From Nymphaea colorata (lineage: Eukaryota > Streptophyta > Magnoliopsida > Nymphaeales > Nymphaeaceae): a DNA stretch of 64,000 nt. The translations under genes and the position numbers were made by a program. The stretch lies in assembly GCF_008831285.2 (NCBI RefSeq), contig NW_022204508.1, forward strand, positions 558,001 to 622,000. Reading direction: 5' to 3'. Of this stretch, positions 11,123 to 22,097 are shown piece after piece (position 1 is the stretch's first letter; each line of letters begins with the position of its first letter). A model generated the notes under the pieces. It did not search any database. It saw nothing but the letters and a program-made list of their open reading frames with translations, and was not told where the DNA came from.

Positions 11123-14100
11123 CTGCTTAACTTTTTTTATTCATTTTAAATTGTTTGAAATGCGTGTAACTAATCTATTCTTTAAATATGCAAATTTGCA
11201 TTTCATCGGCTCCTTTCTCTCTCTCTCTCCCCCTTGTTTGATTTGGTTCTTGCAATTTTTTTTGTGGTCATGTTTTCCCTCTCCAAGTAGAGAGAATGTG
11301 AAAGAGTGAATAGTTTGCAACTGTTTTCAGCAAACGTGAGACAAGCAGGAGAGCGTTTGAAATGATTTAGTCATCTTGGCTGAACCCTTTGATCTACCTT
11401 AAAACATACAACAACGAAACTAAATTGTTGTTATATATAAAGTTAGGGAAGAAAATGCGTCAGCAAATTAAAATCTCAATATTACTGTATCCAGGAAACA
11501 AATTTATAGTCAAGTTGGGTAAAGAAAACTGAGTGGCTGTCATAATCAAACTCACACCTGGCGCATAATTTAGTCATATGACTGAACCCGCAACAAAGAG
11601 CGAGCCTTGAACCCCTGACTATAATGTTATCCAACTTGATTACATGTAAATGTTGAATATTTTCCAGCGCACCAATAATGTTTTGATCTGGAAGGGAACT
11701 TTCAAAAATTCTGTCCAAGGACAAGTTCCGTTAAGGTAGATCCGAACACAAACTGGACCACTTACTAGCTCAATATTTCATTATTAAGAGATATATCTAC
11801 AGTAAACTAACACCAATCTTATGGATATACACGTACACATTAAAGCATCATTTTTACAGAATCTGAAGTGAAAAGCAAGAAAAAAATTCTAGATTTGAAA
11901 CTAAACAAGCCCTAAAATTATGCTAATAATGAACTGAGTAACATTTAAAATATAATAATATATGTTATATATTATTTCACCCATGTGTCATTAGTATTAT
12001 TTCATTAAAAGTAAATAAATAGATAAATTATTCATTGTTCTCGTGATTAATTTACACAACTCATGCGCCAATCAAACAACAATTGCTTTTATATAAATTA
12101 GTCATTCTCGCGATTATTTGTACATGAAATTGAAATCCGTGTTAATTAATGTCACTTTTTTTTACAGCCCACAACAAATTCCTGGTCGTCCAGGACGAGG
12201 AAGGGGTCGCGGTGGAGCGTGAAAATTTGGTTATTTGCGTTATACTAGTGCACTAATTTTGTGATTAAAATATCTTTAGTTTACATGATACAAATAAAAA
12301 TAAAATAAAAATAAAAATGAAAAATATTTCTTTTTCAAATTACCAAAATACCTTTTTCTCTTTTGCATCGTACCGCACTCAACTTTCTCTGGTGAGTGAG
12401 GGTTTTAAACTACATTTAAATGGCAGCAGCGTATTAAGTCGGGGGACCAAAAAGAACGGGGCCCTGAGGCATTTGGGTTTCAGCCAATGCCAGGTCTCTC
12501 AAATTTAAGGTACTAGTCACGTCAGTTTCCTCAGACCATCTCATCAGTGGGAGGGAGGGAGCTTGGTTGCATCTTAAACCAGGTCTTCCCTAGGGAGATC
12601 CGCTATTCTCATACCTGTTTATTTTAGTTATGGAAATAGTATCGGGTAGCCTAGAGGCCCAAGTTTTAGCCACTGCAGTAAATGAAAATGAAAATAACGA
12701 GGAACAAGTAGTGTTCACTTTCTTCATTTCTTCCACATAAACAATAAGTTGAATCTGCTTCAAGATCTCAATCCATCAGTTCTTCAACAAGGACATTTAA
12801 AACTTAAATTGGCATGTATTTCCCTTTTTTATATTTTTTTACTTTAATTCCATTGTGTCTTATAAGCTTGAGGTGGTTGCTGCATATGATTTTTGATGCT
12901 GCGAAGGTGTTTTTTTTATGCATATGAAGTGTTTGCTGAAATTCTGATTTGTATTTTAGTTCATCTGGTCCACATTTGGCATTTGTAAGCAAATTTATTT
13001 TCGCTTCTCTATCTCTTGCGTGAACCTTACAATGATCCTGGATCATTGGCTCCAATCTTCCCAATGTCCATGACAGAGCATTACCATCTCCATTTGATCT
13101 TGTTCACTGGCTCATGTCCACTGACAATGTATATTGAAAAAGTTGACATTGTATACTGAAAATGATCCATTTGATATGTACAAAAATTTTGTTTTTCATT
13201 TAAAGTCATACCAATGTGGGGAGTCTTTAGAGGCATGAACCTCAGTTTTCCTCTTCTGGTCCCACTTCCTGCATCTACTACAATTGATTGTGCATATTCA
13301 GAATTTGGAGACGTCCAGAAAAGCAGAATATGATGGGAATTTTCATTGGAAAATGAACTGTAGTATCACCTGTTTCATTCTTCTTTTGTGGAAAGTGCAT
13401 CTAAGTACCTCTCAATTCGATTAATGGCGCCGTGTGCATGCAAGTTTGTGAGCGTTCTGCTTGGGGCATTTAATTTAAAGAGAATTAAGAGTTTGATGGC
13501 TTGTGTCTTTTTTCTGCATGGGCACAAAACATTATATAAATTTGAGGCCTTTCATCTTTGGTATATAATGAATTACGAGGTTGAGACTTGGAGAGCAGTC
13601 ATATCAATAGTATTTTGCTTTGCATGCATGGGTCTTGCCAATCCTCAATTCAAAATAGTAGAAAATTTTTTGTAAAATTAGAAGAAAGAAAAATTCATGG
13701 TAAGTTTATGAGATGGACTGCCAAACCGCACACTCTCATATAGGCATGTTCATTAGCAACCATCAATAATTTTAGCAAATTTCAAATAGGATCTCCCTAT
13801 AATGGCTTTCAGTTTGGTAAAACATTGACAACCGATCTTGAAGTGGATCGCAGTTAAATCATGGCAGAAGTTGTATGAAAAAAAATAAAAAATAAAGAAC
13901 CATTCAGTATTACTTTAAACGGTCTAAAGTTTGAAAGCAGACCATGGCAGATAAATAATATTTTTGGCTCATGTATCTTTTACATCTTTTATTGTGCATT
14001 TTCTTTTATTGTATCTAAATTTTAGGTCAATTGTATTTAAGAGATAGAAAGACAAAGACCAAGAGAGAGTATTTTATAGGATTGCATGTTTTTTTTACAT

Positions 14101-14734
14101 ATTTTCTTAAGTATTTTCTTTCATTTTATGTTGATTTTAAGTCTTCCGTGTGTAGAGAGAGAAAAAAAGTGAATTTTAATAGGCTTATATTTTTAATATG
14201 TTTTAAAAAAATATTTTTCTTTGTCGTATGTGAATTTTTTATATCGAAAAAGAATATTTTTATTAGTTCACATGTTTTATAATGTGTTTTTGAGAGAGAG
14301 AGAGAATATATGGTAAAATGTCACATGTTGAAAATTCTGTCGTTGCAAGCAAACACTAAACACTATACAGAATTACAACTTGTTCATATGGACATTAACT
14401 CTTTGTTCTTAGGACACTTATTCTAAGGACAAGTGTTTTAAGAACCGTTGTTCTTGCAATCAAATGGTACTTTACAGGTCTATTTCATAGCTTGCAACGA
14501 TAATCGATCTGTCCCAAATCAAATGTATGTATACCCATATTTCTCTTCTTAATTCATCACATACACATTTGTCTGAGTCAAATAAACGGTCAGCTTCTTT
14601 TTAAGGCTGGTTCCAATAAATGGGGAAGGTGGTGATTTAGTTCCATATGTAATCAGTACTGCCAATAGCTTAAAATTAGCTTCTTTCATGCGTACCTGAC
14701 AAATGTGCACTCTAACTATACATATTTCCATGCC
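11123..14734. other. AT-rich intergenic stretch
   Basis: No protein with recognisable motifs occurs on either strand. It contains A/T runs (12,295-12,320; 14,160-14,280), a short GA tract (14,294-14,305) and one candidate small exon (12,169-12,223, listed separately). Open stretches at 13,388-13,675 and 14,031-14,282 have skewed hydrophobic or lysine-rich composition, as expected from random AT-rich DNA. Confidence 0.5.
12169..12223 (+). CDS. Possible 3'-terminal exon encoding an RG-rich tail
   Basis: A polypyrimidine stretch and acceptor (tttttttacag, ending 12,168) precede a short frame reading PQQIPGRPGRGRGRGGA and a stop codon at about 12,221. RG-rich C-termini of this type occur in Sm/LSm and other RNA-binding proteins. 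No upstream exons were recognised, so the parent gene is unknown and this could be chance. The GC content is higher than in the surroundings. Confidence 0.25.
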
Positions 14735-14794
14735 GTAAGGTATATGGAATCTGAATTTTATAGTTAAAGGCTCAGAAAAGCTTACCAATTTAAG

Positions 14795-16985
14795 TGATTA
14801 TCACTGCAGATCTTTGCTATCCTCGTCCAGCTTCCTTTTCAGATTTTATCGGTCTGAGCATGCCTTTCAACTTGACGATATTAAGGCAGCAGTTTGGGCC
14901 CTCAAGGCTGGCAAGTCGCTTGGTATCAAATGGTTTCCTCTTGAATTCTTCTGAGTCTTGTGGCACTGTTACCAGCCTGATTTCATGGTCTTCTTTCAAC
15001 AATTTGGTACCAACTCCTTCCCCTTTGGGGAATTTAACAGAGCTGTCTGTGTTCTTATTCCTAAGAGGGCAAACGCCTCCAGTATTTGAGACCTTTGCCC
15101 TATCTCTATCCTTTTCATGGTCTTCTTTCAAGAGTTTGGTACCAACTCCATCCCCTTTGAGGAATTTAACACAGCTGTCTGTGTTCTTATTCCTAAGAGG
15201 GCAAACGCCTCCAGTATTTGGGACCTTTGCCCTATCTCTATCCTTGGCACTCATTATTAAGCTTATGGGTAGAGTTCTTGCTTCCTGTCTCTATCTTGTC
15301 ATGTCTTCCGTCACAAGTCTTCTTAGCAAATGAGGTTGTCCATTGCATCTACTCTTCCCGCTCTCCATCATTTATCCTTAAGCTTGATATCGCAAAAGCT
15401 TTTCATTCGGTCAGCTGAGATTTCCTCTTCTTCCTCCTCCATGGGTTCGACTTTGGACCAGTTGTCAGGGCTCAGATGGACATTTCCTTTAATGAGTCTG
15501 TCGGTCAGTTCTGCTCATTGCATCATGGGCATTGTGAGGGCTGTCCCCTTTCTCCGCTTCCCTTTAACCTTGTTGCTGAAGCTTTTGCTACCCTCTTCAA
15601 GTCTTCGTCAGATTCTAACTTTTTCGAAGTGTTGCCACTCCATAGCTTTTTCTGTTTCTCCATCATTCAATATGCAGACGATTTCATCATCTTTGACACT
15701 ACCTCCCCGCAGCAGATTGCTAGAGTTTGGTTGTTGCTTCATCTTTTTGACTCAGCCTCTGGGTTTCAATTAATGATATTGTCAGCTCTCACTCTTCCAT
15801 GTCGATCCTGCAACTGCACTTTTTGCAGAAGCGTGCTTTGGTTGCAGCAAGACTGGTAGGCTAATGTCCTCTCATTCACCGTAGAATCACCTTGGTCTAG
15901 CATTGTCTAGCCTCCATCATGCTCCATGCTCTTGGTCTTTACCAGTCATCTGATGCCACATTCACTAGTCTCAATCGTCTCCTCTAGCACTTTTCTTGGG
16001 GAGGTGAGCACCCCTCGGATTGTCTTGTGCGTCGGAAGGTTGTTACTCATCCTTGGCTCTTGGGGGGTTTTGGCATTCTTGACCTCATGCGTACTTGTAC
16101 TGCCTTTCTTGGTTCTTAGTTATGACATCTAGCTACTTCCGACCAGCCCATTCTCTTTTTTTTGTCAAAATCTGTACTTCCCACCCATCACACATGGCAC
16201 ACCCTTAGACTTATCAGTTCTGCATCACATTTGAAATAACATTTTCTTTGCTATGCTGATTATCACCCACTTGTCTCCAAACCATGCCCCTACTTGGCTC
16301 ATTTCATCTTCTTTCTCTGATTCACCTTTCCCTCTACTTTTGGCTCGGGTGTTCCATGGCTCCCCGTCATGCCCTTTAGTTTTTTGACGCTTCACCTCAT
16401 GCTATGGTTTTTGTTTGGCTCATTCTTGCTGGCCATATCAATACCTTAAACCATGTCTAGTGCCTTGTGATTCACCTTGCTAACCAGTGTCCTCTTTGCC
16501 TCTTTTCTGTGGAATCGAGACACTACTTTGTTGTTGACTGTCATTTCTTTTGTCGCTTGCTTGTTACCACTTGACCTTCTCTCCTGCACACCCTCCCCTC
16601 TCCCTACAGCAGCTTCTTCTCTTTTCTCCTTCACCTTCAGTCAGCAGTGGCTGGCAACTTACTTGGTGGCCTTGAATCATCTAACTATTGGTGGCAGGAT
16701 TGGGAAGAGTGCAATAATAGTATGTTCAAGAACACAGCAACGAGTGTTGCTTTAATTGGATGCATTGTGAAGGTAGATGTCCACCTTGCTCTTTGCATTG
16801 ACCACAGGATGATTTCGCCTTTGACTAGCCCTCTCTTTCTCCCCTCCTCCGCCTCCTCTTCTTGTTTTTTGTTTATTTGGTTTTGCCTTCTTTGCTAATG
16901 TTCTTCTTTTGTCATTTTCATCTTTTTTCTTTTGATACTTTGTTGCTTGACACCTTGTCACTACATTTTGTTATGGATATTCACT
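14795..16985 (+). mobile_element. L1-type LINE, 5'-truncated, inactive
   Basis: Pieces of ORF2 reverse transcriptase appear in order: LDDIKAAVWALKAGKS (about 14,868), PLEFF, VLIPKRANASS, DLCPISI, ANEVVHCIYSSRSP with LKLDIAKAF (about 15,328-15,405), GCPLSPLPFNLVAEA, and IQYADDFIIF (about 15,668) with the catalytic YADD. The C-terminal HPWLLGGFGILDL (about 16,045) and WWQDWEECNN (about 16,690) follow. Multiple stops and frameshifts occur, and the endonuclease is missing. The 3' end reads attttgttatggat, shared with the LINE piece at 50,152-51,254. It interrupts NLR-F. Confidence 0.85.
14982..15245 (+). repeat. 132-bp tandem duplication inside the LINE
   Basis: Units 14,982-15,113 and 15,114-15,245 differ at only a few positions. 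Each encodes the same stretch of the RT fingers region (VLIPKRANASS and DLCPISI). 132 is a multiple of three, so the duplication itself keeps frame. Confidence 0.9.
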
Positions 16986-17195
16986 TTTCTTGGAACAAGC
17001 TCTTGTGAGCAACAATGGCAAAAACACAACGGATGTAACTTTGGTGAAGTGAATTGCTTGGATAGAATAAAGGGAGATTTGTTAATAAAAGGTTTTAAAA
17101 GAATGATAAATGTTATTTCAGCTGGAAAAGCACAGCTTGGGGAAAAGCATAATGTAATTGCTCCTAATTTAGACTTCAAGTTCAAATGGTTGTAA

Positions 17196-20100
17196 ACTCA
17201 CTAGTGCTTCTGATCAACAAAGTAGGTCTGCCACTGACAGCCTGTTTGGTTGAAGGAAATGAGTGGAAAAGGAAGGAAATGAAATAGGAAAAGGTGTTTG
17301 GATGGAAGGAATTGGAGAAGGGAAAGGAAAGGTCCATGAAAAAATGTGTAGAGAAGAGAGAAAAGAAAGGAAGGGGAGAGAAAGGAAAGGAAAACTGTTG
17401 TTTTGAATCTCTCAAATGGAGAGGTTTGGATGGAAAGGGGAGAAATCATTTCGAAATACTCACATGCCCAACATTTTCTGCCCCTGCGCCCCACCCACAT
17501 CCCGTCACTCATGCTCTGCTGGTGAGCAGCTGGTTGCCAGCACACAGGCGGCCTTCTCGCTGTGTTTTATAATCCATATTTTTCAATAGTTTTTATATGG
17601 TTTAAAAAAAGGAAATGGACGAACATTACATTGAAAAAAATCAAATATGAAAAATATGACTTGCAAACTTTTCTAAACTGAAAAAGGATTAAGTATAACT
17701 TAACGTTATTGTAATTTTAAATATAATCTATGTTTAAGAATTATAGTAAAATTAGGTCCTCATGAATATGTTTTTTTCATTATTTAAAGAACATTAAATG
17801 TGAGTTCGCGACAATTCTGAGATGTCAAAAACAGAAAAGAGTTCATAAAAGAAAACTCCAAAAGAAGAAGAAGTCAAACAATTCTGATTCATAATTGAAT
17901 TCGGATGTGGTACAGTTTTGTAACTGGGTCCGATGGGTATCAGATTCCAATGGATCTGAATCCCAGCGACATGCAAAAATAACGTTGGAAGACGTGGTCT
18001 GTCTCCGTAGTAGAATGAGTGAGCTGGCTTACAGCGTGAAGGTGAGGGACTCTAGAGAAGGTAGACATGCAAGCTAGGATTTCTTGCTGGTTTCACACAA
18101 ATTTAATTTTTAATTTTGACGTGGAACAACTGATACTAACAAAGAGGCCACTGACTGAATAAAACTAGCTAAAGAAGCAATAAATACTTGGGTAGAATAT
18201 TTGCCTCAAGTGCTAAGTGTCCTCGACTACTGGGCAGATTGGAGCTCCTCTTACAAGACCCCACAACTACTTTTCTTCCTTGATGTCGGACTATTTATCC
18301 GCAGATAGCATCTCCCTCCACTGTCTCTCTTCATAAACACAAATAAACAATGCCACAAGTTGAAGAGAAGATGTGGGTGTCTTTTATATCTTTCAAAGAG
18401 CAATTCCATTCTCTCCCCTACTTTGTATGAGTGTATGGCCAGTAGACAAAAGATACTGCGTTGCATCAAATTCAAACAAAATTGACATTATTATCATATT
18501 CGATTTATTAGAAGTTCAAATACTTAGTTTCAAAATTAAGATTTGAACTTAATGGAAGACAAGTTTATGTGCATGCAAATTTTAAATTTACAGTCTGGAT
18601 CTAATCGGATATCTGGCTTTTACTTTAACATGATGGAAGTCGGAATCCAACCTTTAATTATAAAATGAAATCCAGACCATATTTTGATATGTGAAAGCAG
18701 AATTTTTTTGTCGCAAGGGCCAAATATAGTTTCAAAATTTTAAGAGGGGCTGAAATAAAATTTTCAAATTATATATATGTGTATATATATATATATTAAA
18801 TTTGAATTTTTTACAGTTACATATAATTTTTTAAAGTTTTTATAATTTTGTACATTTACATATAAATTCAAATCCAAATCTGATCTAGTGACAATTTTAA
18901 AATCCAAATACATCCAATTTCTTAATCTGGATCTAATCGGATGTCAACTTTATTGGATCCATCGACAACCTTAGCTCTACCCTTAACTAGAGATTATTCA
19001 TCCTCAAAAAAGAATTACCCATCGTTGCTCTTGAAGAGATTCGTCGTCGTTAAAGAATAGGGTGCTTTGAGCTAATGAGAAAAAAGTTAAGATACGTTGC
19101 TTGTGCCAGTGGTACAGTATAGCCAAGGCAAAAAATTGTACATCCCTTCTCCTCTAAATTAAAATGATAACCACTTTTAGCTTTTAAATGCGGTCACCTT
19201 AAATACGTTTGGCCTTTCTAAAATTTCTATCAATGTGTACAAGTACTTTTATAACAAACACTTCCTGACCTTTTTTCATTTTCTTTTTGCCCTAATTTTA
19301 AAATTCGTTCTGAGGACATACATTTCCTTTTTTCTTATATAAAGAATTTCAAGAACTCACCGGAATACATAGGAAACTTTTCGAACACAAACTCATTTGG
19401 ACAAGGACATGTTGAAAAATATAATATATAACGAAACTATTTTCTCTCTCTTAAACAAATAAATTAATTAAACAAAGTTTTGGATGATTTAAGTCAACTG
19501 CAAGTGTTTATATGTTTTTTTAATAAAATGTTTATGTGTGACTTCGACTAATTTTATAGGAGCATTTTGAACAGTCTACCATAAATTAGATTAAAAAAAA
19601 TTTCGCGAAATAAAAAAACTTGACCTCCCATAAAATGGCAATAATGTAATACGTCTGTAGTGTTAAGGGTAATTTACTTATGTGGAATCCATGAGTAATG
19701 GCAAAAGAGGGGGAGAGAAAAGCAGTTGGATGTGAAATAACGCCCTCGTTGCCTTCCCATGTTTAGATGCAAAAATTCACTTGAGGCCCACGAACAAACA
19801 GATCAGATCCTAGTCAATTAGTTGGACCCGATATTATCTTACAAAATTTTATGTGGTTATAGGACATATGTGATTGTAGAAAAAGTGAGGAACATCTAAA
19901 TTCTAAGACAAAAGTGAATGTTGAGCAAATCCTCTTTATGTTAATAAACATTTTGTTTTAGGTTTTGTTTGATACCCTCAGATCTCATAATAAAAATTCC
20001 AAAAAATAGAAGTTTGGATATGGATTTAAGAAATGACATCCATTCATATTTGGATTGAGATATACATTAAATATTCGATAAGATTCAGATTCGGATTTGA

Positions 20101-20778
20101 ACATAAATATAAAAACTGGATTTGGATTGTAAATGTCAGATTTCAGCTTCAGACTTGGATATAATTTTTTGTTTCGTATTTGAATCCGAATATGTGAATA
20201 TTTGGAAAAATGGATATGATTAAGGGTATATCCAATAGAAATCTGATCCGTTGACATCCCAATCCCGTGGGTAGGGTTTGAATTGAAAATCATTTTTAAA
20301 ACAGAATGCATGGGTTCTCTTAGGCAGATTCCATGGCAACCGAATGATCTCTTAGAGCGCAACGTTGTGAAGAGTGCATGCAGAAAGCCAATTTTTTAAC
20401 CTTTTGGCCCTGCTTAGATGGAACTTAATAGCCACCTCCAACTTTTTGTGGAACCACCTTCAATGATGCCATAAACACTTATAGAAAGCCTTAGCGGACT
20501 AAGTTTAAGATGCCGACCTTGTGTTATAGAAACAAAATTTCACCTACAACTAGAATTGGAATGAAACTTCCAATTCTAGTATCCCTTTGATCATCTGGAA
20601 CTTTGATTTTAAAATTGAAAATTATGTGTTTGATAGAGCAAGAACTAAAATTCTGGAATGGTGTATTAAAATCATTGTAACATGTGCCAAGAGAGAAGAA
20701 AAAACTTTTAAGATTCTCGACTCATAATCCTACCCATATGATAAAATCATAATTCTGAAATTTTGATTCAAGAATGAC
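17196..20778. other. Intergenic stretch with repeat debris
   Basis: There is no recognisable gene. It contains a purine-rich GGAAA tract (17,225-17,440) that starts with gcctgtttgg. Similar words, inverted, occur near 48,560-48,780, so it may be the edge of a TIR element. It also has an internal fragment of the hAT-like MITE family (18,705-18,870), (TA)n at 18,770-18,797, and degenerate GGATTTGGAT tracts (18,540-18,960 and 20,000-20,260). Confidence 0.5.
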
Positions 20779-20965
20779 CCATCAGGTAGGGCCTGCTTCC
20801 TTATAAAACAAGCGATGCCAAAAAGCTTTATATGCACATGTTGGTGTGATTTCTTAGAACCTTACAGATTGCAAACGATTTAAAATTTTAATACTTCAAT
20901 ATGTCCTCCTGAATTAAAAGGAAATCTTTAAATGCATGAGCTATAAATGATTGTGAAGGAATGTA
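20779..20965 (-). repeat. Inverted copy of NLR 3'-flank sequence
   Basis: Read on the minus strand, this matches 4,965-5,145. Shared strings include ctaagaaatcacaccaa, ggcatcg and ttgttttataaggaagcagg. It lies downstream of NLR-D in the same relative position as in copy A, although at a larger distance. Confidence 0.8.
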
Positions 20966-21139
20966 TATAGTACTGGCTAGTGCATCTTCTCAAGAGTTAA
21001 GAATACAAGCCCACTTACTTAGAGATTTTAATATTTGCCAATATTAGCCTTAGGTGGAGGACTCAGCAATACAATAGGAAATGAGCATCTCTGCTAACAA
21101 CCTTACAGGTTTTGGATATGGATCCAACAGATTTGGAAC

Positions 21140-21155
21140 TCTATATGCACACATA

Positions 21156-21190
<35 letters not shown>
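21140..21190. repeat. (TA)n microsatellite
   Basis: Two runs of TA separated by a CA step. Confidence 0.85.
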
Positions 21191-21333
21191 GCATACTATG
21201 ACTGTCCATTCTATCATGATGTGACAGTCAAGAAAAATAAAGGAAGAAAAATATTATGTGGATGCATAAAAATTAAATGGTGGTTGATGGGCTAAGAACT
21301 AATAGACCAACTGTGTGGTGGGTGAAAGAGAAA

Positions 21334-22010
21334 ATGGAAAACATGGCATAAAAATTTTGCAAGTCCTAAATAAGCACGGGAGGAAAAGAAAAGAGCCGAC
21401 AAAAAGCAAAAAAGATTCATGTTTAACAAAAAAAAATTAGTTTCAATCTGTCACCGATTTTTTACACACTAAAACATTTTAGTAATGTAAACCCTTCACC
21501 AAGATGGTCTCTTGGCTGCTTAACCATTGAAGCTTCTAGAAGAAGGCGATCTGTTCCTGTTTATCCGTGAGAAATGTGGTTGCTACTGCATCATTTTGTT
21601 GAGGAGTAATACTATTTGCACCCACCAGAAGACTTGACATTGGGGAAGTAAAAAAGAACTGGCTTTCTCAGTTTCGGGAGGCATTTCCTGCGGCCTCTCA
21701 AGCTGATGTTCTCAGTGAAACCACACCAACATGACCAAGTCCTATTGACTTCTATCATGTTTGCTGATAGCAGTTGCAATCTATTGATTTTTACAGATTC
21801 ACTCTACTTTTGCAGATGGAAAACATGACAAAAAAATATACAAGACCTAAATCAAACAAGGGAGAGAAAAAAAGAGCCGACAAAATGCAAAAGATTCATA
21901 CTTGACCAAAAAAAAATATAGTTACAATCTGTCACCAATTTTAAACACTAAAACATATCGGATAATTGTTACCTTTCCTCCAAGATAACTCCTGCGGCAG
22001 ATCAAGTGCA
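21334..22010 (-). repeat. Two duplicated NLR 3'-end units
   Basis: Segments 21,334-21,510 and 21,818-22,003 are diverged direct repeats of each other. Both carry gagccgacaaaa, caatctgtcacc and cactaaaaca. On the minus strand, 21,440-21,700 also encodes a decayed LRR tail (KCLPKLRKPVLF and ITPQQNDAVATT-like), followed by the conserved aatcggtgacagattg 3'-UTR words. The last part of NLR-D was therefore duplicated in tandem at its own 3' end. Confidence 0.65.
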
Positions 22011-22097
22011 GGACATATGTAAATACTGAAGGCTTCAGCCTACGAAACAGAAAAGGTTCTGTAACATGATATAACAGCACCTCAACCACTTTAGCCT

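Larger units (their letters stand above)
14735..17195 (+). pseudogene. NLR-F: LRR fragment split by a LINE
   Basis: The left part (14,735-14,794) translates as WNLNFIVKGSEKLTNL and matches the FVAEGLGKLTNL segment of NLR-A. The right part (about 17,005-17,195) reads NGCNFGEVNCLDRIKGDLL and then KAQLGEKHNVI. It matches the INELKDLNKLKGELSIEG...KKVHLKERHEL segment that follows in NLR-A. A 2.2-kb LINE occupies the gap. The right part keeps TGT (Cys) where copies A and B have the stop TGA at 3,580/45,555. No NB-ARC precedes it. It is a decayed LRR fragment. Confidence 0.7.

Noticed and set aside
14817-15254. Minus-strand ORF with a perfect protein repeat (GGVCPLRNKNTDS twice)
   Set aside because: The repeat is real DNA, but the frame is antisense to the LINE reverse transcriptase, which explains it fully.
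15330-15773. 147-codon ORF inside the LINE, serine/leucine-rich
   Set aside because: Wrong frame. The RT motifs (IQYADDFIIF, KLDIAKAF) are in other frames of the same strand.
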